64,000 nucleotides of DNA from Yoonia sp. (GCA_023955335.1 JAGSGF010000008.1:23229-87228); one strand, 5' to 3'. Shown: positions 25,217-35,345, numbered from the stretch's first letter. Notes: a model not told the origin generated them from the sequence alone. Numbers and translations: made by a program.

Positions 25217-25360
25217 GTGAGCTGCAATCTTGAGATCACGACCGGAACAGGCCGCAAAATAGCACAGGCCGAAAAGGCGTTTCTGTGCCGCTGCGGTACG
25301 TCCAAGAACAAGCCGTTATGTGATGGAAGTCACAAAGACGCCGGCTTTTTCGATCCGTAA
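25217..25360 (+). pseudogene. CDGSH iron-sulfur domain protein fragment with in-frame TAA upstream
   Basis: VSCNLEITTGTGRKIAQAEKAFLCRCGTSKNKPLCDGSHKDAGFFDP*; same frame upstream gives ...GGFVATREPAPNTDTIGGVIDITPASNRPL* then TAA (25214-25216), so the family-like NxPL-x-VxxNLEI block is interrupted. Confidence 0.65.
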
Positions 25361-25364
25361 AGGT

Positions 25365-26429
25365 CTAGCGGTTAACCCAACCTGACAAATTTTCGTCGAT
25401 GATACCGCAAAGCGCTGAAATATGCGCCGGATTGTCGTTGAGGCACGGGATGTACAGAAAGTCTTTTCCGCCCGCTTCCTCAAAACTCTCTTTGATCTCT
25501 TCGTTAATCTCTTCCAGCGTTTCGATGCAGTCGGCGGAAAATGCAGGTGCGCAGATCGCGATGCTTTTGATGCCGTCTTCTTCGGCCATGCGCGCGACTT
25601 CTTTTACGGTGTAAGGCTTCAGCCATTCTTCGGGGCCAAACTTGGATTGGAATGTCGTCTTGATTTGAGTGTCATCCCAGCCAAGCCGTTCTTTCAATAA
25701 CCGCGTCGTTTTTTGGCATTGGCAGTGGTAAGGATCGCCTTCGCGCAGATACCGTTCTGGCACGCCGTGGTACGAGCAGATCAGTATTTCTGGCTTTTTG
25801 TCAGTGTCCGCATAGGCCGTTTCAATCGACTGCGCGAGCGCATCGATATAGGCCGGGTTCTCAAAGTATGGCTCCACCACGCGCGCAATTGGCTGCCATT
25901 TTTCCTCCATCAATACCCGAAAGAATTGGTCATTCGCCGTGGCGGATGTGGCCCCAGCGTAATGCGGATAAAGCGGGAAGAACAAGATTTTGGTGCACCC
26001 TGCCTCGACCATTTCGCGGACCTTGGATTTCGTTGACGGGTTCCCGTAGCGCATGCAGTAATCAACCATCACGTTGTCACCGTACCGGTCAGCCATCGAT
26101 GCCTTAATCGCTTTTGTCTGCTTTTTCGTGATCGTCAGAAGCGGGCTTTCGTCATCTTCGTTGTTCCAGATTGACCTATAGGCCGCACCTGACTTGGACG
26201 GACGTGTGGTCAAAATGACCAACTGCAAAAGCGGCTGCCAAAGCCATGCGGAATAATCGATTACCCGCTTGTCGGACAAAAATTCATTCAAATACCGCCG
26301 CATCGACCAATAGTCGGTGCCATCTGGCGTCCCAAGGTTGGCAACAAGTACGCCCACCTTGGCTGGCATAATCTTTGGATGGTCGGCCTGTGCGTGCACG
26401 GGGCACTGCGCTGCGGATTTGTCTGTCAT
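25365..26429 (-). CDS. hemH: Ferrochelatase
   Basis: KVGVLVANLGTPDGTDYWSMRRYLNEFLSDKRVID...ICSYHGVPERYLREGDPYHCQCQKT...AICAPAFSADCIETLEEI. Confidence 0.96.
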   Translation of the reverse strand: MTDKSAAQCPVHAQADHPKIMPAKVGVLVANLGTPDGTDYWSMRRYLNEFLSDKRVIDYSAWLWQPLLQLVILTTRPSKSGAAYRSIWNNEDDESPLLTITKKQTKAIKASMADRYGDNVMVDYCMRYGNPSTKSKVREMVEAGCTKILFFPLYPHYAGATSATANDQFFRVLMEEKWQPIARVVEPYFENPAYIDALAQSIETAYADTDKKPEILICSYHGVPERYLREGDPYHCQCQKTTRLLKERLGWDDTQIKTTFQSKFGPEEWLKPYTVKEVARMAEEDGIKSIAICAPAFSADCIETLEEINEEIKESFEEAGGKDFLYIPCLNDNPAHISALCGIIDENLSGWVNR

Positions 26430-26474
26430 TTTGTTATCCCTTTGCGTCCATACGTAGCTGCGCCGACCGTTTGG

Positions 26475-27293
26475 TCAATTGTTATCATCGTTAAGCGGTG
26501 TTTCAGTAGTCCCTAGCACATCGGCCAGTCGATTTGTCGCAGACCCGGGTCGCAAAGCTTTGGGTTGCGTGTCGGCCGGTGCCCATCCAGTCAGCATGAT
26601 AATCTCGAACGTTGCGTCTATGCGGCCTTCGTCATTGCTGAAGTGTTCCGCGTAAAGCGTCGCCGCTTCGGTCAGGATATTTCGCATGCTAAAATGGCGT
26701 GGCCTGTGGGCCAGCGCATTGTTTTCGCCCATCTTGCGCAGATCGTGCATGACGTGGAAGGCATTTGAATAGCTCACCGTGAGCGGGACGCCATCCGCGA
26801 CTGGCAGCGCCAGACCCGCCCGTTGCAGCAGCCCACCAAGGTCTCTGATCTCACCCATCGGAGCGATCCGCGGGGACAAGCCGCCAGCAACAACGGCCTC
26901 TGCCTCAGCCAATGCGCTGCGCAGCTCGTGTAATGTTTGGCCGCCCAAGCATGCGCACAACAGCAAGCCATCGGGTTTCAGCGCCCGCCTGCATTGCACC
27001 AACTGTCCCACCGGATCATTCGCCCAATGCAACGTCATCACATGCAGCACCAGATCAAAGCGGGCTTCGGTCAGATCAAGCGTCTCGTCGTCGGCCACAA
27101 TAAACGCATCGGGGAACAGCGCCTGCCAGAAATCTGGAAAACCTGTCACAATCGCTATGGATTGAAAGGTTCTGTTAACCTCTTTGAGTCTTTCCTTAAT
27201 CTCGTCAGCAATGACATCGTGCAGGAAAAGCGCGTCTGGAACGGCGCGGGCGCGATTGCGTAAAAGGGCGGTGCGGTCGGTAAGCTTATCCAT
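26475..27293 (-). CDS. SAM-dependent methyltransferase domain protein (BioC/NDUFAF5-like)
   Basis: ARFDLVLHVMTLHWANDPVGQLVQCRRALKPDGLLLCACLGGQTLHELRSALAEAE. Confidence 0.85.
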   Translation of the reverse strand: MDKLTDRTALLRNRARAVPDALFLHDVIADEIKERLKEVNRTFQSIAIVTGFPDFWQALFPDAFIVADDETLDLTEARFDLVLHVMTLHWANDPVGQLVQCRRALKPDGLLLCACLGGQTLHELRSALAEAEAVVAGGLSPRIAPMGEIRDLGGLLQRAGLALPVADGVPLTVSYSNAFHVMHDLRKMGENNALAHRPRHFSMRNILTEAATLYAEHFSNDEGRIDATFEIIMLTGWAPADTQPKALRPGSATNRLADVLGTTETPLNDDNN

Positions 27294-27316
27294 AGCGGGT
27301 TATTTAGGGTGCAAAC

Positions 27317-28039
27317 ATGCAGATGCAAAGGATCATTCGTTCCATCTATCCTGCGCAATGCGTCGCGTGTGACGCGGCGACCGAAGATGACTATGGTCTT
27401 TGTGGGACCTGTTGGCGAGATACGCAGTTCATAAGTGGTACGATTTGTGATGCCTGTGGCACCGCGTTGCCTGGTGATTTTGGCGATTACGATGCCAAAT
27501 GTGATGATTGCCTGCGGATTGCCCGCCCTTGGGAAAAGGGGCGTGCGGTGTTGGCGTACACGGGTGTTGGCCGCAAGCTGGTTTTGTCGTTGAAACACGG
27601 GGATCGTACCGATTTGGCGCAGCCTGTCGCGCGCTGGATGGTCCGGAAGGCAGAGCCTTTGATCCAACCAGATACCGTGCTGGTGCCCGTTCCATTGCAT
27701 TGGGTTCGACTGCTTCGTCGTCGCTATAATCAAGCGGCGATATTGGCCAATATCATGGGTAAACTTATGCGGACGACAGTATGTCCGGATGCCTTGCTTC
27801 GCCCACGCGCAACAAGTTCGCTTGAGGGGCATGGACGTGATGCACGGTTTCGGACCTTGGCGGATGCGGTGCAGTTTAATCCTAAACGGCAGCAGATGAT
27901 CACGGGTCGCCCTGTTGTGTTGATCGACGATGTCATGACATCGGGTGCAACGCTTGCTGCATGTGCGGATGCATGTCTTGCCGCAGGTGTGAACCGTGTT
28001 GATGTGGTCACACTGGCAAGGGTCGTCAAAGATGCTTAG
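27317..28039 (+). CDS. ComF family protein (phosphoribosyltransferase-like)
   Basis: CVACDAATEDDYGLCGTCWRD...CDACGTALPGD...LVPVPLHWVRLLRRRYNQAAILA...VVLIDDVMTSGATLAACADACL. Confidence 0.92.
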   Translation: MQMQRIIRSIYPAQCVACDAATEDDYGLCGTCWRDTQFISGTICDACGTALPGDFGDYDAKCDDCLRIARPWEKGRAVLAYTGVGRKLVLSLKHGDRTDLAQPVARWMVRKAEPLIQPDTVLVPVPLHWVRLLRRRYNQAAILANIMGKLMRTTVCPDALLRPRATSSLEGHGRDARFRTLADAVQFNPKRQQMITGRPVVLIDDVMTSGATLAACADACLAAGVNRVDVVTLARVVKDA

Positions 28040-28072
28040 GTAGGGCTAACCAACACAAAAGGACGCCCGATT

Positions 28073-28330
28073 ATGCAATCCGTTGAACTTTATACCACCA
28101 AAATGTGCGGCTTCTGCCACGCTGCCAAACGTCTATTGACCTCCAAAGGTGTTAGTTTTTCTGAAGTGAACCTGAACGCCCAACCAGAGCGTCGCGCAGA
28201 GATGATGCAGCGTGCCAACGGTGGCCGTACGGTGCCGCAGATCTTTATCGGAACGACCCATGTGGGCGGATACGATGAACTTCATGCGTTGCATAGCGCC
28301 GGCAAGCTGGACGCCTTGCTCGCTGGATGA
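28073..28330 (+). CDS. grxC: Glutaredoxin 3
   Basis: VELYTTKMCGFCHAAKRLLTSKGVSFSEVNL...GGRTVPQIFIGTTHVGGYDEL. Confidence 0.93.
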   Translation: MQSVELYTTKMCGFCHAAKRLLTSKGVSFSEVNLNAQPERRAEMMQRANGGRTVPQIFIGTTHVGGYDELHALHSAGKLDALLAG

Positions 28331-29142
28331 AGGCTGGATTACTTCAACTTACATCAACAGATGATCCGGCTGCAAACCTGACCGCGACCCGTGCTATGAT
28401 GCGGGACGCGGCAGGGCAGGGCGCGGGGTTCATCGTGACGCCAGAAGTTACCAACTGTGTGTCCGTTAGCCGTAGTCACCAGCAATCTGTGCTGTGCCTC
28501 GAGGTTGATGATCCCACGTTGGTTGGCCTGCGGGCCGAGGCCGCAGCGCTGGGCGTTTGGCTGTCGATCGGGTCGCTAGCGCTTAAGACGGACGACGCGG
28601 ATGGGCGGTTCGCAAACCGGTCGTTTGTGATCAACCCTGCGGGGGACATCGTCGCTCGATATGACAAAATCCATATGTTTGATGTGGAGGTTTCTGACGT
28701 CGAAACATACCGCGAGTCTGCTGGATATCGCCCCGGCAATCGTGCGGTGACGACCCAAACCCCGTTTGGGCAGCTAGGACTTTCGATATGTTATGATCTG
28801 CGGTTCGCGTATTTGTACCGCGCTTTGGCACAAGCGGGTGCTAACATATTGCTGGTCCCGTCTGCGTTTTCGCCAGTGACGGGCGCTGCTCATTGGCAAG
28901 CTTTGTTGCAGGCCCGTGCGATTGAAACGGGCTGCTATGTTTTGGCCGCAGCCCAAACGGGTGATCATGGTGGGCGCAAAACCTATGGGCACAGCATGGC
29001 GATTTCCCCGTGGGGCGACGTTTTGGTCGATGCAGGCACGACAAAATCTGTTAGCATTGTTAATATTGATCTGTATGCAGTGTCAGATGCGCGCAAACGC
29101 ATCGCGGCCTTGTCTCATGACCGCACATTTGAAGGCCCATAA
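28327..29142 (+). CDS. Carbon-nitrogen hydrolase (nitrilase/Nit2-like)
   Basis: KAGLLQLTSTDDPAANL...YDKIHMFDVEV...GLSICYDLRFAYLYRALAQAGANILLVPSAF. Confidence 0.92.
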   Translation: MKAGLLQLTSTDDPAANLTATRAMMRDAAGQGAGFIVTPEVTNCVSVSRSHQQSVLCLEVDDPTLVGLRAEAAALGVWLSIGSLALKTDDADGRFANRSFVINPAGDIVARYDKIHMFDVEVSDVETYRESAGYRPGNRAVTTQTPFGQLGLSICYDLRFAYLYRALAQAGANILLVPSAFSPVTGAAHWQALLQARAIETGCYVLAAAQTGDHGGRKTYGHSMAISPWGDVLVDAGTTKSVSIVNIDLYAVSDARKRIAALSHDRTFEGP

Positions 29143-29585
29143 TGTCTGATTCTACCCAAGATTTGGCAGTGACGCTGTTTAGTGAAATCCTTGCTGTGGA
29201 CCAATTGGCCCGCAGTAGCGTGGCCCATGCGCTGCCCAAAGGGATGGAACTGTCGCATTTTTCCGTTCTGAACCATCTGGCCCACGCGGCGGTGGAAAAG
29301 TCGCCGGCACAGCTTGCCCAGACATTTCATCTGACCCGCGGTGCAATGACAAATACGCTTAGCAAATTGGAATGGGCCGGTTGGATCCATGTCCGGCCAG
29401 ATTGGGAAGATGCCCGCCGCAAGATGGTATCGATCAGCCCGTCAGGACTTTCCGCACGTGACGCGGCCGTCGCAGCGATTGCGCCGGTGATTGTCCAAGT
29501 TGTCGATACTGTTGGCGCAGATAAGGTCCGCACCGTGTTGCCCGTTTTGCGCGAAATGCGGGTCCAGCTGTCTAAGGTAGACTAG
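29142..29585 (+). CDS. MarR family transcriptional regulator
   Basis: ELSHFSVLNHLAHAAVEKSPAQLAQTFHLTRGAMTNTLSKLEWAGWIHVRPDWEDARRKMVSISPSG. Confidence 0.9.
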   Translation: MSDSTQDLAVTLFSEILAVDQLARSSVAHALPKGMELSHFSVLNHLAHAAVEKSPAQLAQTFHLTRGAMTNTLSKLEWAGWIHVRPDWEDARRKMVSISPSGLSARDAAVAAIAPVIVQVVDTVGADKVRTVLPVLREMRVQLSKVD

Positions 29586-29592
29586 CGCTTCG

Positions 29593-30333
29593 CTAAGATT
29601 TTAGTGCTGCTGTTACATAGTTAACAGACAGGTCTTTGTCCGAAATCGACCACGTGAATTTCGCAAAGTTGAACACATATCCCTTGCGGTCCACCGGGTC
29701 CAAACCCGCCTTAGTCAGTAGATCAAACAGCTCGTCCGGGGTGATGAACTTGGACCATTCGTGCGTGCCCTTTGGCAGCCAGCGCATGACCCATTCCGCC
29801 CCAACAATCGCCATCGCAAACGATTTTGCATTCCGGTTGATCGTGGAACACAAGTGTAACCCGCCGGATTTGAGCAACTGTTGGCACGCCGTCAAATACC
29901 CTTGCGGATCGGCAACGTGTTCGACCACTTCCATGTTGATGACGACGTCGAATTGTTCGCCTGCTGCGGCCATCGCTTCTGCTGTGGTGTGCCGATAGTC
30001 AATCTTTAAGCCCGATTGCGCTGCATGGACTTCGGCCACTGGAATGTTCCGTGCGGCGGCGTCAACGCCAACCACATCGGCTCCAAGCCGCGCCATTGGT
30101 TCGCAAAGAAGCCCGCCCCCGCAGCCAATATCGGCGATTCGCAGTCCCTTAAACGGGGCTGGACCATTCAGGTCACGCCCGAATTCAGCAGCAATCTGGC
30201 GCGTGATATAATCAAGACGGACCGGGTTCATCATGTGCAGCGGCTTAAACTTGCCGTCCAAGTCCCACCATTCGGCGGCCATGGCTTCGAATTTGGCGAT
30301 CTCAGCGGGATCAACGGTGTTGGTGGCTTGCAT
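29593..30333 (-). CDS. ubiG: 3-demethylubiquinol 3-O-methyltransferase
   Basis: [34 protein letters not shown]...[29 protein letters not shown]. Confidence 0.95.
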   Translation of the reverse strand: MQATNTVDPAEIAKFEAMAAEWWDLDGKFKPLHMMNPVRLDYITRQIAAEFGRDLNGPAPFKGLRIADIGCGGGLLCEPMARLGADVVGVDAAARNIPVAEVHAAQSGLKIDYRHTTAEAMAAAGEQFDVVINMEVVEHVADPQGYLTACQQLLKSGGLHLCSTINRNAKSFAMAIVGAEWVMRWLPKGTHEWSKFITPDELFDLLTKAGLDPVDRKGYVFNFAKFTWSISDKDLSVNYVTAALKS

Positions 30334-30390
30334 GTCGGTTGCTCCGGTTTTCGCGTGGTCAGTTTGGTATTCGCATTATATAGGTCGAAT

Positions 30391-31371
30391 ATGGACAAGG
30401 TCTTAGGTCAAAAGCGCGCGGTGTCGCATCTTTACGCCCCAATCGACCCATTCGACCAGCGGATGTTGGACGTGGGCGACGGGCACACTGTGTATATGGA
30501 ACAATGCGGGCGGCCTGATGGCATTCCCGTTGTGGTTCTGCACGGCGGTCCGGGGGGCGGATGTAGCCTTGCGATGCGCCGCTATTTTGACCCGTCTATC
30601 TACCGGATTATTCTATTTGATCAGCGCGGCTGCGGGCGGTCTCGTCCTCATGCAAGCGTCGAGGCGAACACGACTTGGCATTTAGTTGCCGATATTGAAC
30701 TGATTCGCGAAGCGCTTGGCATTGACCGTTGGGTTGTATTTGGTGGCAGCTGGGGTGCAACGCTTTCGTTGATCTATGCGCAAGCGCACCCTGATCGTGC
30801 GGCTGCGCTTGTGCTGCGCGGCGTGTTCTTGATGACCCAGCCAGAGCTTGATTGGTTCTATGGTGGTGGGGCTGGCGTGTTTTGGCCCGATCTTTGGGCG
30901 CATTTCGCAGACCTTATCCCAAAAGACGAGCAGGGCAATTTTATTGCAGCCTATCACAAGCGGCTATTCTCGGGTGATCTGCAAAGTGAAATCCGCCATG
31001 CGCGTGCGTGGGCATCATGGGAAAATGCGCTGGCGTCTATCGAAAGCAATGGGCCTACCGGCGACAGCCCTGCGGAATATGCCCGTGCATTCTCGCGGCT
31101 TGAAAACCACTACTTCTATCACGCTGGGTTTCTTGGGCCGGACCAGCAGATATTAGATAATATGGATAAAATCGCCCACATTCCGGGTGCGATTGTACAA
31201 GGGCGTTTTGATATGATTTGCCCACCTGTGTCCGCGCATAAGCTGGCGCAGCTTTGGCCAAAGTCGTGCCTTACATTGATCGGCAAAGCGGGTCATGCAT
31301 TGTCAGAGCCGGGCATCAGTGCAGAGCTGGTGCGCGTGACAGATCAAATCGGCGTGCTGGGTATTGGCTAA
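30391..31371 (+). CDS. pip: Prolyl aminopeptidase
   Basis: HTVYMEQCGRPDGIPVVVLHGGPGGGCSLAMRRYFDPSIYRIILFDQRGCGRSRPHA...VFGGSWGATLSLIYAQAHP. Confidence 0.94.
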   Translation: MDKVLGQKRAVSHLYAPIDPFDQRMLDVGDGHTVYMEQCGRPDGIPVVVLHGGPGGGCSLAMRRYFDPSIYRIILFDQRGCGRSRPHASVEANTTWHLVADIELIREALGIDRWVVFGGSWGATLSLIYAQAHPDRAAALVLRGVFLMTQPELDWFYGGGAGVFWPDLWAHFADLIPKDEQGNFIAAYHKRLFSGDLQSEIRHARAWASWENALASIESNGPTGDSPAEYARAFSRLENHYFYHAGFLGPDQQILDNMDKIAHIPGAIVQGRFDMICPPVSAHKLAQLWPKSCLTLIGKAGHALSEPGISAELVRVTDQIGVLGIG

Positions 31372-31439
31372 CCTTTAGGGTTTACAGGTCTGGGCCAGTC
31401 GTTAAGGATAGCTTCTGAACTATCTGGGAAACTTGAATT

Positions 31440-32429
31440 TTGGGCAACGTCCTAAGTATTATTCTTCAACGCCTTGCGCTCGGCTTACTCACTCTTCTGA
31501 TCGTTTCCATTGTTATCTTTGTGGCCGTTAATATGCTGCCCGGTGACTTTGCCGAATTGATCCTTGGTCAAGGCGCCACCCCCGAAGCCGTCAAAAGCAT
31601 TCGTGAAGATCTTGGGCTCGACCAGTCATTGGTGAGCCGGTATTTTGGTTGGCTTGGTGGGATGTTGACCGGCGATCTTGGTACCAGCTTTGCGCAGTTG
31701 AATTTCCAGACCAATATGGGCGGTGGAGCGGGCAAGACTGTGGCCCAACAAATCGCGCCTCGCTTTGCCAACACTATGTTCCTTGCGATGGTCACTGCCG
31801 CGATCGCAGTGCCAGTGGCTGTAACGCTTGGCATCCTTGCGGCACTTTACCGGAACACAATTTTTGACCGTGCGGCTAACATCTTTACGCTCAGCTCAAT
31901 CAGTAGTCCCGAATTTTTCATGGCCTATGTGCTGATCTTGTTCCTTGCGGTGCTGAACCCCATTCTGCCGTCGCTGTCGAACATCTATGACGGCATGGCG
32001 TTCAGTGACCGATTGAATAAATCCTTGCTCCCTGCGCTGACCTTAACGTTGGTTGTTACCGCCCACATGATGCGGATGACGCGTGCCGCGATCATTAACT
32101 TGCTGGCCTCGCCGTATATCGAAATGGCACGCCTTAAGGGCATGTCGCCGATGCGCGTGATCGTGAAACATGCGCTGCCCAATGCGCTTGCGCCGATCAT
32201 TAACGTGGTAGCGTTGAACCTTGCGTATCTGATCACTGGTGTGGTCGTGGTGGAGGTAGTGTTCGTTTATCCCGGCATCGGTCAGTTGTTCGTGGATAGC
32301 GTGAAAATCCGTGACATCCCTGTGGTGCAGGCCTGCTGCCTGATCTTTGCTGCCGCCTATATCCTGTTGAACCTGACGGCCGACATCATGTCGATCCTGT
32401 CCAACCCACGTCTGCGGCATCCAAAATGA
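31440..32429 (+). CDS. Peptide-type ABC transporter permease (DppB/OppB family)
   Basis: IILQRLALGLLTLLIVSIVIFVAVNMLPGD...YIEMARLKGMSPMRVIVKHALPNALAPI; TTG start. Confidence 0.92.
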   Translation: MGNVLSIILQRLALGLLTLLIVSIVIFVAVNMLPGDFAELILGQGATPEAVKSIREDLGLDQSLVSRYFGWLGGMLTGDLGTSFAQLNFQTNMGGGAGKTVAQQIAPRFANTMFLAMVTAAIAVPVAVTLGILAALYRNTIFDRAANIFTLSSISSPEFFMAYVLILFLAVLNPILPSLSNIYDGMAFSDRLNKSLLPALTLTLVVTAHMMRMTRAAIINLLASPYIEMARLKGMSPMRVIVKHALPNALAPIINVVALNLAYLITGVVVVEVVFVYPGIGQLFVDSVKIRDIPVVQACCLIFAAAYILLNLTADIMSILSNPRLRHPK

Positions 32430-33631
32430 GCTTTGTTATCAACACCATCATTTGTCTTGCCGTTATCGCCGGTGCTGCATGGGCATTCCGCCGGCTTGGC
32501 CAGTACGGAACGGCCAATGCGCCGCAGTATCGCGACATGCCGTTTGGCGTGGCGTTTGGATATGTCCTCGCGCTGGTCGTGCTTGTTTGGCTGGCCTTGG
32601 CCTATGTCGCATCGTTAAGCAGTGATACCGCTGTTGCGAATAAGTTCTTTTTCCTTGGGGTTGCGATCAACGGTTTCATCCTGTTTTCCATTGCTGCTTG
32701 GTTGTTCCGTATGTTTGGGTGTCACGTCGGCACACAGCGCACACGCAAGCTGTTCCGTGCGATGCCGCTGACGGCATCCTTTGGTGTGATGATCATTTTA
32801 ATCTATGCGATTCTTGCGATTTTTGCCCCGGTTATTGCCCCCTACGGCCAAGACGAAATTTTGCAGGGCGTTGCGGCCAACATCATTCCTGGTGGTGATC
32901 CGGCGCTGGGCGGTGATCCTGCATTTCCGCTGGGCACTGACCAGATTGGCCGCGATATCATGTCCCGCCTGATTTACGGCGCGCAGAACACGGTTGGCAT
33001 CGCATTTGCGACCACGCTGCTTGCGTTCTTTATCGGTGGCTCGCTTGGGTTTCTTGCGGCGGTTGTTGGCGGTTGGACGGACCAGGTCCTGTCGCGTGGC
33101 GTTGACGTGCTGATGGCAATCCCGTCGCTGATTTTCGCGCTGTTGTTAATGACAATCGCATCCGTGTGGTCAGCGCGTCTTGGAATTCCGCTCACGGTTT
33201 TCATGGTGCTGATCATTGCGGTGATAGATAGCACCCGTGTGTTCCGTCTGGCCCGTGCGGTTGGACAAAACATTGTTGTGATGGATTACATCGAGGCTGC
33301 GAAGCTGCGCGGCGAAGGCATGTGGTATCTTGTGTTTCGCGAAATCCTGCCAAACGCCACCGCACCGCTGTTGGCCGAATTTGGCCTGCGATTCTGTTTT
33401 GTGTTCCTAACCATTGCGGCGTTGTCGTTCCTTGGCGTAGGCATCCAGCCACCGCTGGCCGATTGGGGCACAATGGTGCGCGACAGTGCTGCGTTTATTA
33501 ACTACGCGCAGTTCGCGCCAAAGGCGGCGTTGACGCCGTTGCTTGCTGCGGGTGCGATTGCTTTGCTGACCGTCGCCGTCAACTTTGTTGTTGACTGGAT
33601 GCTGCACAGATCTTCGGGGTTGAAGGAATGA
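32426..33631 (+). CDS. Peptide-type ABC transporter permease (DppC/OppC family) with N-terminal TM extension
   Basis: FPLGTDQIGRDIMSRLIYGAQNT...YIEAAKLRGEGMWYLVFREILPNATAPLLAEF; about 110 aa with hydrophobic segments precede the usual start region. Confidence 0.92.
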   Translation: MSFVINTIICLAVIAGAAWAFRRLGQYGTANAPQYRDMPFGVAFGYVLALVVLVWLALAYVASLSSDTAVANKFFFLGVAINGFILFSIAAWLFRMFGCHVGTQRTRKLFRAMPLTASFGVMIILIYAILAIFAPVIAPYGQDEILQGVAANIIPGGDPALGGDPAFPLGTDQIGRDIMSRLIYGAQNTVGIAFATTLLAFFIGGSLGFLAAVVGGWTDQVLSRGVDVLMAIPSLIFALLLMTIASVWSARLGIPLTVFMVLIIAVIDSTRVFRLARAVGQNIVVMDYIEAAKLRGEGMWYLVFREILPNATAPLLAEFGLRFCFVFLTIAALSFLGVGIQPPLADWGTMVRDSAAFINYAQFAPKAALTPLLAAGAIALLTVAVNFVVDWMLHRSSGLKE

Positions 33632-35274
33632 CTGATACGCTGCTTGAAATCTGCGGGCTTAAGCTCGAAGGGCGCTTTGACGAGAAATGGAACCCGATTA
33701 TCAACGGTGTCGACCTGACCTTGAAAAAGGGCGAGGTGCTGGGGCTGATCGGCGAGTCTGGTGCGGGGAAGTCCACGCTTGGTTTGGCCGCGATGGGCTT
33801 CTGTCGCGATGGCGTGCGTATTTCCGCAGGGACCGTGAAATTTGACGGTATCGATCTGCTGACTGCATCCGCTGCCGTAAAACGTGGCTTGCTTGGTAAG
33901 CGTATTGCCTATGTCGCACAGTCCGCCGCAGCAAGCTTTAACCCTGCCCACCGCATTATTGATCAGCACGTCGAAGGACCGACCCAGCACGGTGTCATGT
34001 CTCGGGCGGAAAGCGAAGCGGACGGTATGGCGCTTTATGAAAAGCTGCGTTTGCCTGACCCTGAACAAATCGGGTTTCGGTATCCGCATCAGGTATCTGG
34101 CGGTCAGTTGCAGCGTGCGATGACCGCGATGGCGATGGCTTGTCGCCCTGATCTGATTATCTTTGATGAACCGACGACCGCGCTCGATGTGACGACCCAG
34201 ATCGAAGTTCTCGCGTCGATACGTGACATTGTAAAAGACTTTAACACCGCCGCGATTTACATCACCCATGATCTGGCTGGTGTTGCCCAAATGGCTGATC
34301 GGATTAAGGTGCTGCTGAAGGGTGACGAGGTCGAGACCGCTGACACCCGCACGATGCTGTCACATCCAACGCAGGAATACACAAAATCACTTTGGGCTGT
34401 GCGCAGCTTTGAGCGGCCTTTGAAATCACCTGTTGTTGCGGGCGCTGTCCCTGTTGTGTCCGTGCAGAATATCGATGCAGCATACGGCAAAGCCAAGGTG
34501 CTGCATGACGTTAGTTTTGACATGTATGAAGGGCGCACGGTGGCTGTTGTTGGCGAATCCGGGTCCGGCAAATCGACGGTTGCGCGCTGTATCACCGGGC
34601 TGTTGCCGCCGATGACTGGGCAGATTAGCTTTGGTGGTGAGGTCATGCCCGCAGATTACCGTAAGCGGACCAAAGACCAGCTGCGTCAAGTGCAGATGAT
34701 TTATCAAATGGCCGATACTGCGCTGAACCCGCGCATGTCGATCGGCGAGATTATTGCGCGGCCTGTGCAGTTTTATCTTGGGCTGACAGGTAAGGCGAAA
34801 CGTGCCCGCGTGGATGCTTTGCTCGAGCAGATCGAACTTGAGCCTTTCGAGTATTATGACCGCTTGCCGTCCGAGCTGTCGGGCGGTCAAAAACAACGGA
34901 TCGGTATCGCGCGCGCGCTTGCCGCCGAGCCAAAGTTCATCATTTGTGACGAGGTTACATCTGCGCTTGATCAGCTTGTCGCCGAAGGCATCCTGCGCCT
35001 GCTTGCCAAATTGCAAGACGAGCTCAAATTGTCATATATGTTCATTACCCATGACCTTGCGACTGTGCGCGCAATCGCGGATGAAGTTGTTGTCATGAAA
35101 GACGGTCGCGTCGTTGAGGCGGGCCCGAAAAAGGAAATGTTCACCCCACCTCACCACCCGTACACCGATTTGCTGTTGTCATCCGTGCCAGAAATGGACC
35201 CTGACTGGCTGACGAATTTGTTGCAGGAGCGCGGAGTTGATAACATCGGCGACGCTGCTGTGGGTAAGATGTAA
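33628..35274 (+). CDS. Dual-domain ABC transporter ATP-binding protein (DppD-DppF fusion)
   Basis: Two Walker A motifs (GESGAGKST, GESGSGKST) and two signature motifs (VSGGQLQRAMTAMAMA, LSGGQKQRIGIARALA). Confidence 0.94.
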   Translation: MTDTLLEICGLKLEGRFDEKWNPIINGVDLTLKKGEVLGLIGESGAGKSTLGLAAMGFCRDGVRISAGTVKFDGIDLLTASAAVKRGLLGKRIAYVAQSAAASFNPAHRIIDQHVEGPTQHGVMSRAESEADGMALYEKLRLPDPEQIGFRYPHQVSGGQLQRAMTAMAMACRPDLIIFDEPTTALDVTTQIEVLASIRDIVKDFNTAAIYITHDLAGVAQMADRIKVLLKGDEVETADTRTMLSHPTQEYTKSLWAVRSFERPLKSPVVAGAVPVVSVQNIDAAYGKAKVLHDVSFDMYEGRTVAVVGESGSGKSTVARCITGLLPPMTGQISFGGEVMPADYRKRTKDQLRQVQMIYQMADTALNPRMSIGEIIARPVQFYLGLTGKAKRARVDALLEQIELEPFEYYDRLPSELSGGQKQRIGIARALAAEPKFIICDEVTSALDQLVAEGILRLLAKLQDELKLSYMFITHDLATVRAIADEVVVMKDGRVVEAGPKKEMFTPPHHPYTDLLLSSVPEMDPDWLTNLLQERGVDNIGDAAVGKM

Positions 35275-35345
35275 TTACGAATCACTGCTTCGGCGGAGAA
35301 ATCAAAGGGCACATGATACGCCTACGACCAACTAGGGAGAACGAT

